Shown here one piece after another: positions 16,024-25,106 of a stretch of 64,000 nt of DNA (the first letter of the stretch is position 1; every line of letters starts with the position of its first letter). A program made the position numbers and the translations under genes. Source of the stretch: Crocinitomix sp. (GTDB lineage Bacteria; Bacteroidota; Bacteroidia; Flavobacteriales_D; Crocinitomicaceae); NCBI GenBank assembly GCA_013138735.1, contig WTCE01000032.1:27341-91340 (forward strand). The letters run 5' to 3'. The notes under the pieces are model-generated. The model saw only the letters and a list, made by a program, of their open reading frames with translations, had not been told where the DNA came from and made no database searches.

Positions 16024-17940
16024 TTAAAGTTCTTTTTCTTTCGTTTCAAGTTTATAATTTCCAAGTCTTAGTAATGCAACAATTAGTAAAAGCATAACTG
16101 CTGATGTGTAGTTTTTAGTCGTAAAAAAGCAATGAGCAACATTGTTTCTCAAATTCATTCCTTTTGACGTGAACAAAAATTTAAAAAACGCAATATCGTC
16201 TTCTGGAATTAATGATTTTAGCTTTTCATTATCCAATAATTTGTCGAAACCAATCCTTTCTTCTGTACTGTTTTCTTTAATTTCTATTGTCTGAGCACCA
16301 ATCATTCTTGATAACTCACGTAATAAACCTTCAAATTTTAATACCAAACTGTCTATTGCCAAAATATAGCCTTGAGGATTATGGTTGTTTGTTTTTATGT
16401 CAATTTCTGTTTGAACGAAAAAACTTTGTATAGATGGTGAAAGCAATTCAATCCAATTGAAACCTTGTGTTTCGTTGTTTGTGTCCAAATAAGTATAGTC
16501 TTGACCGTACCAAGAATTATTTTTCAAGTAATTAATTAAACTGTCATAGGAAACTTTACCGTTTTTAATTCCTTTCGAAACAACAAGCCAAATGTGATTG
16601 ATAGAAAAATTATTAATATGTATTGAGTATGGGTTTATTCCGCCTGATTTGTTTTTACTGACGTTTTTATTAATGTCAAACGTAATTGTAGAAACTAAAT
16701 CGAGCATAACTGGCTTAATTTCTTCATTTAAGGTGGCAGCTTTAGGGAATAAATTTTCTAAAACTAAATACTCGTAGATATCTTTATAGTTCCCTTTTTC
16801 AATTAGCTGTGTGGTTTTTTCCTTAGTGAAATCCCACCATTGGTTTAAAACCTTATTGAATTTTTCGTCTTCCAATTCAAAAGAAACTTTTTTAAGGTCA
16901 ATTGTCTTTTTCGCTTGTTCTAATAAAACCGCAGTCTGCTCAATTTTTTCTTTATTGTTAGCCTTTTTATACTCTTCTAATGCGTTTGTATAATAATGGT
17001 GAGCAATAAAGCCTTGATTTTTTTCGGTTTTGAGTTGTGCAATATGATAATCTCCTAATTTTTCGTGAAATTCATTTGTTGGTTTATTTAGCTTTTGACT
17101 TAGTATTACAAGCAGATTTAAGTAACTTTCTAAAACCCTTGAATCTAATTTTTTAATTGATATTTCTGAATATTCGTAAAATGTTTGAGTAATCGAAGAA
17201 TCTATTTTCTTACCATTTTCAACTATAAATTCCATCAAGGAATATTTAGTAAAATCATTTAGTTTATCACTTTCCAAAAGCGAAACAAAATAGGTGATAA
17301 TTTCATCTTTTTTGTAGCTTACCGTTTGACTCACTACAAAAAGATTTTTGAAATATTTTGCAAAGGAAAAGCATTGTAAATTATCGTCAACTGAGAAAGA
17401 AGAATTTTGCAATAGGAACAAATAACTTTCAATTGCTTTTTTAGCAAAATCAATGTGTTTTTGCGGACTTAACCAAAGTAAATGATTGTATTTTGCTTTA
17501 TATTTTTGGTTTTTCACCTCTTCTGCTCGGACTTTGATGTAATCAAAATTATCATCAAATAACTCTAATGTTGGATAAGCGTTTGAACCACTTTGGAATT
17601 TTGGAATATGTAATCCTGTCTCTATTGAGAAGTCAGCAAAAAATAGTTCATAAGAACACAATTTCTTAGTGTTTTCGTCTACTGTTTTATCTCGTAAAGC
17701 GGTGATGTATTTATAGGTGTTTAAATCTAAATACTGAAAATTAGTATCGTTTTCAAGGTATTCGTAATATTCATCTAAATTATTAAAATCCATTTGGCTT
17801 AGTATTTACTCAATCTCATTATTCTCAGTGAGCGTTGGCAAAAAAAATAGCTCTTTTGATTTTTCCTGCGTTGGCTTTCGTGTCGGCAAAAAACAAATGT
17901 GCTATTTGTGAGGTTGGCTCATTTTTCGCTTGTTGGTAAC
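15893..17940. mobile_element. Candidate single-gene cassette bounded by GTTACCAAC / GTTGGTAAC
   Basis: GTTACCAAC at 15893-15901 and GTTGGTAAC at 17932-17940 are inverted 9-mers on either side of the DUF4209-like gene. Repeated GTTGGC motifs lie inside both ends (for example at about 15939, 15990, 17831, 17862 and 17913). Direct repeat copy B starts 4 bp before the end of the right-hand motif. No integrase or transposase is present, so any movement would need a helper in trans or homologous recombination. Boundaries are approximate. Confidence 0.5.
16024..17793 (-). CDS. DUF4209-like protein with HEPN-type R-x4-H motif
   Basis: The product is 589 residues and mostly helical. The middle contains a TPR-like region (KLGDYHIAQLKTEKNQGF, YYTNALEEYKKANNKEKIEQ). 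The C-terminus has SLVLKFEGLLRELSRMIGAQ and GMNLRNNVAHCFF. R549-N-N-V-A-H554 matches the conserved RNxxxHG of DUF4209 except that the final Gly is Cys, and it is also an R-x4-H motif as in HEPN ribonucleases. It may be an RNA-cutting abortive-infection effector; activity is inferred. The gene sits alone between two copies of a 270-bp direct repeat with GTTGGC-rich flanks, so it looks like mobile cargo. Confidence 0.75.
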   Translation of the reverse strand: MDFNNLDEYYEYLENDTNFQYLDLNTYKYITALRDKTVDENTKKLCSYELFFADFSIETGLHIPKFQSGSNAYPTLELFDDNFDYIKVRAEEVKNQKYKAKYNHLLWLSPQKHIDFAKKAIESYLFLLQNSSFSVDDNLQCFSFAKYFKNLFVVSQTVSYKKDEIITYFVSLLESDKLNDFTKYSLMEFIVENGKKIDSSITQTFYEYSEISIKKLDSRVLESYLNLLVILSQKLNKPTNEFHEKLGDYHIAQLKTEKNQGFIAHHYYTNALEEYKKANNKEKIEQTAVLLEQAKKTIDLKKVSFELEDEKFNKVLNQWWDFTKEKTTQLIEKGNYKDIYEYLVLENLFPKAATLNEEIKPVMLDLVSTITFDINKNVSKNKSGGINPYSIHINNFSINHIWLVVSKGIKNGKVSYDSLINYLKNNSWYGQDYTYLDTNNETQGFNWIELLSPSIQSFFVQTEIDIKTNNHNPQGYILAIDSLVLKFEGLLRELSRMIGAQTIEIKENSTEERIGFDKLLDNEKLKSLIPEDDIAFFKFLFTSKGMNLRNNVAHCFFTTKNYTSAVMLLLIVALLRLGNYKLETKEKEL

Positions 17941-18144
17941 AACCGAATAAAAGCAACTTCCATTTGTAAACGTTTGTAAATGCTTGATTCGGGTTAATTA
18001 ATAGCTATTAAAGATACATAAATATGGCGAATTAATTGACTTTCTCAGCTTAAAAATTTCGATTGATTCTAGGTTGAAGTCGATAAGAATAACGGGCTTA
18101 CAAAGCCCATAGCAATTGCTTTTTGCCCCATTGACAATTACGCA
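17794..18144. other. Gene-free stretch: GTTGGC-rich cassette end and repeat copy B
   Basis: From 17830 to 17940 the plus strand has repeated GCGTTGGC-type motifs and ends with GTTGGTAAC. From 17937 the 270-bp direct repeat runs into the end of the porE-like gene. No ORF was found here. Confidence 0.7.
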
Positions 18145-18206
18145 TTACTCCTTAACCTCAGCCGTAACAGTAATTTCCTTTTTTTGATTTTCGATATTGG
18201 CTTTTA
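17937..18206. repeat. 270-bp direct repeat, copy B (genuine gene end)
   Basis: Partner of 15393-15662. Here the right part is the intact 3' end of the porE-like gene, so B is presumably the original site and copies A and 0 are derived. Confidence 0.93.
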
Positions 18207-20418
18207 CGATCAATTTTCGAACAGATAAGCCGCTTAAACTTTTGGTGTCTAGCGTTAAAACTAGCTTTCCTTCTTCGCCAGGTGCGAGTTCTGTTTTATC
18301 TAATTCGTAAGACAAACAGCCACATTCTAGCTCAACTTCTTCAATAATTAGTTTTTGTTCGCCTGTATTTTTGAACGTAAATGTATGTTTTAATGTATCT
18401 CCTTTTTTCGCATCACCGAAGTCATATATTTGACTGTTAAACACCATTTCTGCATAGGTTGTGTCTTGTTTGGCAAAACTCACACTTTGAATTTCAATTT
18501 TTCTTTCTAAAGCGGCTTTACGGCTGTAGACGGAATTCTTTTTATCATTGACATTATCACTAATTAAGGTATTTGCGGTGTATTCACCAAACGGAATTTG
18601 CACAAAGGTTAAATCACCTCCATTATCTGCTTTATGGTCTAGATATGGCGCAAAAACACCATCATCATATTTATAGAGGTAATTTATTAAACTTGAAATT
18701 CTCCGCTTCGTCAGATTGACATTATAATCGGTTTTAGCCAAGGGACTTGCAAAACCTTTTACGGTTACTTCAATGGCATATCCTTTATCCAATTCAATTC
18801 TAAGCAAACGCGTAAACTCCTCTAAATCGACGACACCCTGGCGCACAAACTCTAAAAAGAAGTCATTAATATCCTCTTTAGATTCCTCGGCTAAATCGCC
18901 TATTAAGCCTTTCGAATATTCCTTTTTATACTTATCCTCCATGTCCACATAATCATCATAGGATTCAAGATAGGTTAGCTTTGTCAATGTATCTTTCGTA
19001 CGTGGATTTGGTTCATCATTATGAAAATATAAGGTAACTGGTAGTTTCTTATTGAGATCTGTTAAGGATTCAAAACGTGTAGGTGGTTCTAAAATTGGTA
19101 AGTGAGCAGTAAAAATATCATTACAGCAAGTTGGATTTTTCGCATAACTTACCCCTTCTCTGTTCGTGGAATAATAGAATCGTTCTCGGGCTTGATCAAT
19201 CACAAAATAAGTGTCATTTTGAGATGAATTAACTGGAATCCCCATATTTCGCGGATTCATAAAACGCATTTCTTTATTCTCAGCATAAAAAATATCTTGG
19301 CCACCAAATCCTTCAAACCAGGCTGAGCTGAAATACAATCTATTTTGAAGTGTATCGTAAAAAGGCGAAATATCATCATCTAAACTATTTACTCCTCTGC
19401 CGGCATTCCGTGGTTTACCATATTTATTTCCAGCGGTAACTGTGCTATACCAAATATCCAATCCACCTACCGATTTTTCTCGATTTGAAACGAAGAACAA
19501 ATACTCTTTACCCGCAATTGTAGTACTATGCGGCATTGTAGTTACAACACCTGGCGTATTGATGATTTCACCCAAACTATCCACGTCTGTAATTTTACCA
19601 TTCTTGACTTTACCCACATATATTTTACAATCAAAATTTTGATCGCAACGGGAAAAATAAAAGCGCTTTTTATCAGGACTAAATGATCCATTTGCGCCAT
19701 TCGTCCCTTTTTCCTTTACGCCTTTTAAAAGGCCTACATTACTAAAAATGCTGTCTTGCTGGTCGGCTGTGTAAATTTGTAGGGAATATTCTTTTGTTAA
19801 AACCTCTTCATGATTATTAATCGAATCTGCTTTTAAGGATGTGAACCAAAGTTGGTTGTCATAAATGATTGGAGCAAGCTCGGCGTCTTTTGAATTAACT
19901 GGTGCAGGCAAAGCTTTTGTTAAATAATCGCTGGTATCATTTACGGCTTTAATGGCCCATAAACAGCTCTTGATACTTTGTTGTGATTTTTTATATTCGT
20001 AGGCTTTCTTTTGCTTTTTAAAGACTTTTTTTGTGAGCTTCCAATGCTCTAAGGATGCTTCATATTTTCCATTATACTGTTCCATTGTTGCCAACCAAAA
20101 AACACTGCGTTGGTAGATGAGCGCATTTTCTTTGGCGTATACTCTGGCATAATAATATTCTGCTTTTCTATAGTCTTTGTATTTGCGCTGCGCTTCGGCA
20201 TATTCCCATAAAACTTCAACAGAATTTGAATCGATTCCCATGGCGCGTTCGTAGTAATTGATCGCGTAATAATAATCCCCTTCAACCATTTTTTCATCTG
20301 CAAATTCCATCATTTGCGTAAACGATTGTGCCGCGCTCCATTGCGGTGCCATGCTCGTTAAAAAAACGACCAATAAGATTTTAAACAAGAAGTTTTTACT
20401 TGGTTTGATAATGGCCAT
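18145..20418 (-). CDS. PorE-like outer membrane protein: TPR, beta-propeller, OmpA-like domain and DUF1573
   Basis: The start was placed at ATG 20418 (MAIIKPSKNF), 2 bp after the porP-like stop; a start at 20439 would overlap it. The product is about 757 residues. A signal peptide is followed by TPR-type helices (about 30-165, GDYYYAINYYERAMGID, YRKAEYYYARVYAKEN). A WD40/PD40 propeller follows (about 185-455, FSPDKKRFYFSRCD, NREKSVGGLDIWYSTV, YFSSAWFEGFGGQDIFYA). An OmpA-like peptidoglycan-binding region has KGFASPLAKTDYNVNLTKRR (about 575-600). The last ~100 residues resemble DUF1573 (YDFGDAKKGDTLKHTFTFKN, LECGCLSY). PorE-type proteins link the type IX machinery to peptidoglycan. The DUF1573 end is an unusual addition. 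The gene's 3' end is duplicated at two places downstream. Confidence 0.85.
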   Translation of the reverse strand: MAIIKPSKNFLFKILLVVFLTSMAPQWSAAQSFTQMMEFADEKMVEGDYYYAINYYERAMGIDSNSVEVLWEYAEAQRKYKDYRKAEYYYARVYAKENALIYQRSVFWLATMEQYNGKYEASLEHWKLTKKVFKKQKKAYEYKKSQQSIKSCLWAIKAVNDTSDYLTKALPAPVNSKDAELAPIIYDNQLWFTSLKADSINNHEEVLTKEYSLQIYTADQQDSIFSNVGLLKGVKEKGTNGANGSFSPDKKRFYFSRCDQNFDCKIYVGKVKNGKITDVDSLGEIINTPGVVTTMPHSTTIAGKEYLFFVSNREKSVGGLDIWYSTVTAGNKYGKPRNAGRGVNSLDDDISPFYDTLQNRLYFSSAWFEGFGGQDIFYAENKEMRFMNPRNMGIPVNSSQNDTYFVIDQARERFYYSTNREGVSYAKNPTCCNDIFTAHLPILEPPTRFESLTDLNKKLPVTLYFHNDEPNPRTKDTLTKLTYLESYDDYVDMEDKYKKEYSKGLIGDLAEESKEDINDFFLEFVRQGVVDLEEFTRLLRIELDKGYAIEVTVKGFASPLAKTDYNVNLTKRRISSLINYLYKYDDGVFAPYLDHKADNGGDLTFVQIPFGEYTANTLISDNVNDKKNSVYSRKAALERKIEIQSVSFAKQDTTYAEMVFNSQIYDFGDAKKGDTLKHTFTFKNTGEQKLIIEEVELECGCLSYELDKTELAPGEEGKLVLTLDTKSLSGLSVRKLIVKANIENQKKEITVTAEVKE

Positions 20419-20420
20419 AT

Positions 20421-21425
20421 TTACAAATAGTCGGGACAAATTCTATGTTGAATTTCCTTTGGTTTAAAGAGATGTAAGATATATTGTAATGAGAATTCAA
20501 GTCCGCCACGAACATTACTTGCTGGTGCTAATTGAGACACATTTACGTCATAACTAATACCTGCCGTCCATTCATTATAATAAGCACCCGCTGTCAAATA
20601 AACCGCATCTTTATTTCTGAACCAAAGACCAGCATATGGAGCGATAAATTCTCCTTTTTTATCTTTATACAAATAACGGACATTTGAGCCAATCACAAGT
20701 TCTTTATACTTTCCTTGAAATTGCATAAAAATACCCGGTTGTAAATCCCATTCAAAATTTAATTCATAGATGGCTTTCGCATGAATTACGACCCGTTTAT
20801 CTCGTTTAATCAATTCATTGCCATAAAAACTTTGTTTGGCTTGCGGTAGGTTAAACCAAGCAATGCCTGCGGTAATCTTTTTCCGCGCCTCAGGTTGAAA
20901 CGTATAGATTGCGCCAATAGAAAAATTAAGCCCCGTTCTACTTGTGGTTGATAAGCTTTCAAGTGTTGGCAAATCAGGATCATAATAAAAGCCATTAAAT
21001 TGATTATCGAAACTAAGCTGCGAAAAATCAATCCGTTTATGATTAAAACCCAATTGTAAACCAGGCGTTACTGAATGCGTTGAGTCTAAATCTAAAAAAC
21101 GTTGATAGCTTGAGGATAGATTCATTTCAATGGTACGATAATTCCCATCACCTGCAGCGTCATGAAAAATATTTACCGCATGATACAGTCCCGGCAATAA
21201 TAGCCCTTCTCTATTTTCGGCAGAAAGTGCCAACGTATTAAACGGACGAGAAACTGCTCGCCATTGACTGCGTTGATTCGCTGTAAAGCGCCAATCACCA
21301 TCAAAATTTCCAGTAAGTGCAGGGTTTAAATAAACCGGATTCATATAAAACTGCGAAAAATGAATATCCTGCGCCTTTGAAAAAAGCCCAATACTAATAA
21401 ACACTATGAATAAAATTCCTTTCAC
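20421..21425 (-). CDS. PorP/SprF family type IX secretion membrane protein
   Basis: The product is 334 residues with a signal peptide (about 1-18) and the family signature AQDIHFSQFYMNPVYLNPAL. The rest is a predicted outer-membrane barrel, with GNFDGDWRFTANQRSQWRAV and aromatic-rich strands. PorP/SprF paralogues pair with type-B-sorted proteins encoded next to them and hold them at the surface. The upstream gene encodes exactly such a protein, and the gene is followed by the PorE-like gene, so the three form one operon. Confidence 0.92.
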   Translation of the reverse strand: MKGILFIVFISIGLFSKAQDIHFSQFYMNPVYLNPALTGNFDGDWRFTANQRSQWRAVSRPFNTLALSAENREGLLLPGLYHAVNIFHDAAGDGNYRTIEMNLSSSYQRFLDLDSTHSVTPGLQLGFNHKRIDFSQLSFDNQFNGFYYDPDLPTLESLSTTSRTGLNFSIGAIYTFQPEARKKITAGIAWFNLPQAKQSFYGNELIKRDKRVVIHAKAIYELNFEWDLQPGIFMQFQGKYKELVIGSNVRYLYKDKKGEFIAPYAGLWFRNKDAVYLTAGAYYNEWTAGISYDVNVSQLAPASNVRGGLEFSLQYILHLFKPKEIQHRICPDYL

Positions 21426-21429
21426 GCTC

Positions 21430-24400
21430 TTATTTCAATACGGTTACATTTCCTTTAATCAAATTCTCTTGCCCATCAAAACAAGTGACTTGCAAGTGAT
21501 ACACATACACATCTGGATCGACAGGCTTCCCTTTAAATGTTCCATCCCAACCTACTGTTTGATCAGTCGATTCGAAAACCAATTCTCCCCAACGGTCAAA
21601 TATTTTAAACTGTATTTCTTCTAAATTTAAGCCGCGCACATACAATATATCATTGTTATTATCGCCGTTTGGAGAAAATGCATTTGGCACAAAAATGTAA
21701 ACCTCACCACAGATATATTCATAGGTAGTGACAGTCACTTCAGCATTCGTTTGACAAACTCCATCTGTCATTATAACTGTATAGGTGCGCGTATTACTAA
21801 CGGTCGCATCAGTGGTTCTATTTGTTGGGCTCTCTACTCCCGTTGGAGGAATCCAAAGGTAATCGTAACCTAAAGGGAAAGCTTCCAATGTTGTTGTTCC
21901 TCCTTCAGGCACAATATCAGGTGTTGCGGTGGCATAAACCGAACTCGGATCAATTACAACCACTTCTACCCAAACAGAATCATAAATTACACAACCCGAC
22001 TCCGTGATGGCAGTTAAGTAAAAGTACATTGAACTTGGTGGAATTGCAGAAGCATAACCTGCCGATTCAGCAATTATAAAGGCATCTGGTGACCAATCAA
22101 AATCAATATCGAATTCTGGAAATAGGTTTTCTGCATATAATTGAATTGTATCTCCTAAACAAATTGTGGTGTCACCTAATACTTCAATTGCACCACTGGC
22201 AAAAGTAACCGTTACCGAATCAATCAAATCGCAGAGTTCCCATCCATTAGAAACTTTAACGTAATAAGTTGTGGTGGTGGTTGGACTCACTGTAATAGTT
22301 GAATCCAAATCATCATCATTGAGCATGGTTCCAAAATCTGGATCTTCAGACCAAATAAATGAAGTTGCAGCACCAAAAGCATTGGCCCAGATATCATAAG
22401 CCGTTTCTTCACAAACAACTGTATCGTTTGACACTTCCAATTCTAATTCAGGATAGACAGTAATCACTTTGACCGCAGTATCTGTTAAACCACAAATGGT
22501 ATCTTCAATTGTTAAAATCACTTCATAGGTTCCAGGTTCAGTAAAAAGAACAACTGGACTTGCACCATCAACTAGAATTTCACTTCCAGGTCCAAAAACC
22601 CAATCAAAATTAACGGTGTCGTTACTTTCATTTTCAAAGGTTAAAGTTAGTGGGGCACATCCTTCTAGCAAGGCTACTTCGAAATTAGCAACAGGCACAA
22701 TTTCAAAATCAAATTTGTATAGAATATTATTGCAATTCGAACTTAGGTTCTCAGCCGACCAAGCTCCGTCGCTTGTTGGGAAATCACTAAAACCGCCACA
22801 ACCTCCACAAACCGATTGGTAAACCACGCCATATTTATCAAAACGAGATGTTCCACCATCTACATGTTCATCTGCCGACGTTCCGCCCATATAAGTTCCG
22901 TATAAAATGTCTTCAACATCACGTTCTAAAACAATCATATAAAAGTCAAATCCATTTGGAGAATCCTCTAAAAAAGCGCCAGGTGTTGTTGGCATTCCAG
23001 TGGTTGCTGTTCCGCCAGGCAATATATTTCCGCCCCAACCAGAGACATAAACATTTCCACAAAAATCAACCAAAAAGGCCGAAGGTGAAATATCTGTAGT
23101 ACTAGAACCGTTTCCAAAAACTGTTGTGTATTCGGTGTCATCCAAATCTGGATTTAATTTCCAAATGAACTGCGAACTTCCTGGATTTGAGTATGCACCC
23201 GGGCTTGTCGGCATTACTCCTAAGCTTTGTCCTACTATGTAAACATTATCCCAACGATCTACCTCAACAAAAAAGACTTGATCATATAATGACGTTCCAA
23301 CATACGTCGCTTGAAGGATGGCATCACCGTCTTCATTAACTTTTGCAATAAACCCATCAGCTTTACCTCCACTTGCCGCTGGCTGAATTCCACCAGCAGT
23401 ACCAGATAGGTCATTCGAAGTTGTTCCCCCCGCAAAAACCACATTATAACTGGAATCAATTTTTACCGAATATCCAGCATCATTGCTTGAACCACCGTAG
23501 TAACTTGACCAAATTAAAGTAGAAAAATCTGCTGAAATTTTAAAAACCACCGCATCTTGATATCCAGCATTGGTCATTTGAAAGCCACTTTCAACAGGGA
23601 AATCATCTGACCAAGTACTTGAGGTAACAATAATATTGTCTAAAGAATCAATCATGATTTCTCCACGAAATTGATCCCCATAATTGGTTGTTAAAGAATC
23701 ATAAGCTGCCGCTGAGGAATAGTTTCCAGATGATATTTTATAATTAACACCATCATTTTTACTTCCACCAACATAAGTAGAGCCCATCAAATCTAATCCA
23801 TTTGAACTAAACTTGGCCACATAAATATCTGTTCCAGTTGTTCCGAAATTTGTACCATTATATAATACGCTAAAAGGATCTCCACCACCAAATACGGGCT
23901 GAAAACCTTCTTCAATCGGGAAATCTGTACTGGAAGTAGCGCCATATAAATACACGTTATTGTCTCTATCGCAAATTAGACTATGCACTGTTTCCGTTCC
24001 TTGCGTATTGTCTCCGCCTCCAATAAAGTTGGTCCATAACATGGTTGTTCCATCCTCGCTATATTTAGATACAAACACATCTGTTGTAGGAGAGCCCACT
24101 AAAATCATTGTAATATTTGGGGTTGTATTCCAAGCAGGTCCGGGAGTTGGGTATGTATTCCCATAGATCGTCCCTGCGCTATATCCCTTGCCATCATAGG
24201 CGTAGGTCGCTGTCATTCCAAAATTATCTGTAGTGGAACCACTATAGGTTGCAAAGATTAACTCAGGATCAATAATCAATTCCAAATCTGAATCATAAGC
24301 ACCAATTGCATAAGTTAGCACGGCTTGATTCAAAACAAATTCGCATTCAATTTCTATAATTTTACCATTTTTAATTTGATAAGCATAAGGCTTTTTCTCA

Positions 24401-25011
24401 TGCACCTCTCCTAGGTCAGATTCAATAATTAGGTTGCCGTATTTATTGAGTTTAATTTTCTCATGGCCTTCATACTCAATTTGAATTTGATTAGGATTAA
24501 CATTTGGCGCCACGTGGAATTCATATTTTAAAGCGCCCTCTTGTTCCAAGAATAATAAATCAATCCCATCATAGAGTTCATTGTAAGTGATATGATGATA
24601 GCCATACACTTCACTAGCCCAATGCTGTTCATTATTACCTAAGAAGTAGTTATTGTAATAAGGCGTTGGATATTTTTTTGTTGTTGAAACGTCTAAATTT
24701 GCTCTTAAAAAAGTCGCGGCAACAAGATCTTGCTTAAAAGTAAGTGAATCGCCATTCTTATGGGTGTGATCCGGATTGGCGTGTGAATGTTGCAATTCTG
24801 CATAATCCATAAAATGGTAGAGGATTCTGCCTTGTTCTAGCCAAATACTACCAGATGGTAATTTAGCGCGGTACAAAACACCAGTTGGCCATTGTCCTTT
24901 ATTCTCAAAAAACTCGTATTCACCTTCCGGCACATCTACCTCTTGTCCCCAACTAACCTGGGCTATAAAGATAATGAAAATTAAAATCAATCGTTGTAAA
25001 CGCACCATCAC
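21430..25011 (-). CDS. Giant secreted SBBP/PKD protein with type B T9SS sorting domain
   Basis: The product is 1193 residues with a signal peptide (about 1-22). The N-terminal domain (about 30-250, FFENKGQWPTGVLYRAKLPS) is the DUF7948-type module. SBBP-like beta-propeller repeats (about 250-780) include DVYVSKYSEDGTTMLW-like segments such as DVFVSKYSEDGTTMLWTNFI and DAVVFKISADFSTLIWSSYY. A PKD domain follows (FENESNDTVNFDWVFGPGSE), then Ig-like domains. The gliding-associated C-terminal domain has FVPNAFSPNGDNNNDILYV and IFDRWGELVFESTD, ending VYHLQVTCFDGQENLIKGNV. It is an exported surface protein whose dedicated transporter partner is probably the PorP/SprF protein encoded 4 bp downstream. 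Confidence 0.92.
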   Translation of the reverse strand: MMVRLQRLILIFIIFIAQVSWGQEVDVPEGEYEFFENKGQWPTGVLYRAKLPSGSIWLEQGRILYHFMDYAELQHSHANPDHTHKNGDSLTFKQDLVAATFLRANLDVSTTKKYPTPYYNNYFLGNNEQHWASEVYGYHHITYNELYDGIDLLFLEQEGALKYEFHVAPNVNPNQIQIEYEGHEKIKLNKYGNLIIESDLGEVHEKKPYAYQIKNGKIIEIECEFVLNQAVLTYAIGAYDSDLELIIDPELIFATYSGSTTDNFGMTATYAYDGKGYSAGTIYGNTYPTPGPAWNTTPNITMILVGSPTTDVFVSKYSEDGTTMLWTNFIGGGDNTQGTETVHSLICDRDNNVYLYGATSSTDFPIEEGFQPVFGGGDPFSVLYNGTNFGTTGTDIYVAKFSSNGLDLMGSTYVGGSKNDGVNYKISSGNYSSAAAYDSLTTNYGDQFRGEIMIDSLDNIIVTSSTWSDDFPVESGFQMTNAGYQDAVVFKISADFSTLIWSSYYGGSSNDAGYSVKIDSSYNVVFAGGTTSNDLSGTAGGIQPAASGGKADGFIAKVNEDGDAILQATYVGTSLYDQVFFVEVDRWDNVYIVGQSLGVMPTSPGAYSNPGSSQFIWKLNPDLDDTEYTTVFGNGSSTTDISPSAFLVDFCGNVYVSGWGGNILPGGTATTGMPTTPGAFLEDSPNGFDFYMIVLERDVEDILYGTYMGGTSADEHVDGGTSRFDKYGVVYQSVCGGCGGFSDFPTSDGAWSAENLSSNCNNILYKFDFEIVPVANFEVALLEGCAPLTLTFENESNDTVNFDWVFGPGSEILVDGASPVVLFTEPGTYEVILTIEDTICGLTDTAVKVITVYPELELEVSNDTVVCEETAYDIWANAFGAATSFIWSEDPDFGTMLNDDDLDSTITVSPTTTTTYYVKVSNGWELCDLIDSVTVTFASGAIEVLGDTTICLGDTIQLYAENLFPEFDIDFDWSPDAFIIAESAGYASAIPPSSMYFYLTAITESGCVIYDSVWVEVVVIDPSSVYATATPDIVPEGGTTTLEAFPLGYDYLWIPPTGVESPTNRTTDATVSNTRTYTVIMTDGVCQTNAEVTVTTYEYICGEVYIFVPNAFSPNGDNNNDILYVRGLNLEEIQFKIFDRWGELVFESTDQTVGWDGTFKGKPVDPDVYVYHLQVTCFDGQENLIKGNVTVLK

Positions 25012-25106
25012 TGCAATTTAAGAAAAAAATTAAACTGAACCTATTTAACTTTAAACGAAATAAGAGGCTAGATGGTTGATGCAATAAACCCGATTACTTT
25101 AAAATT

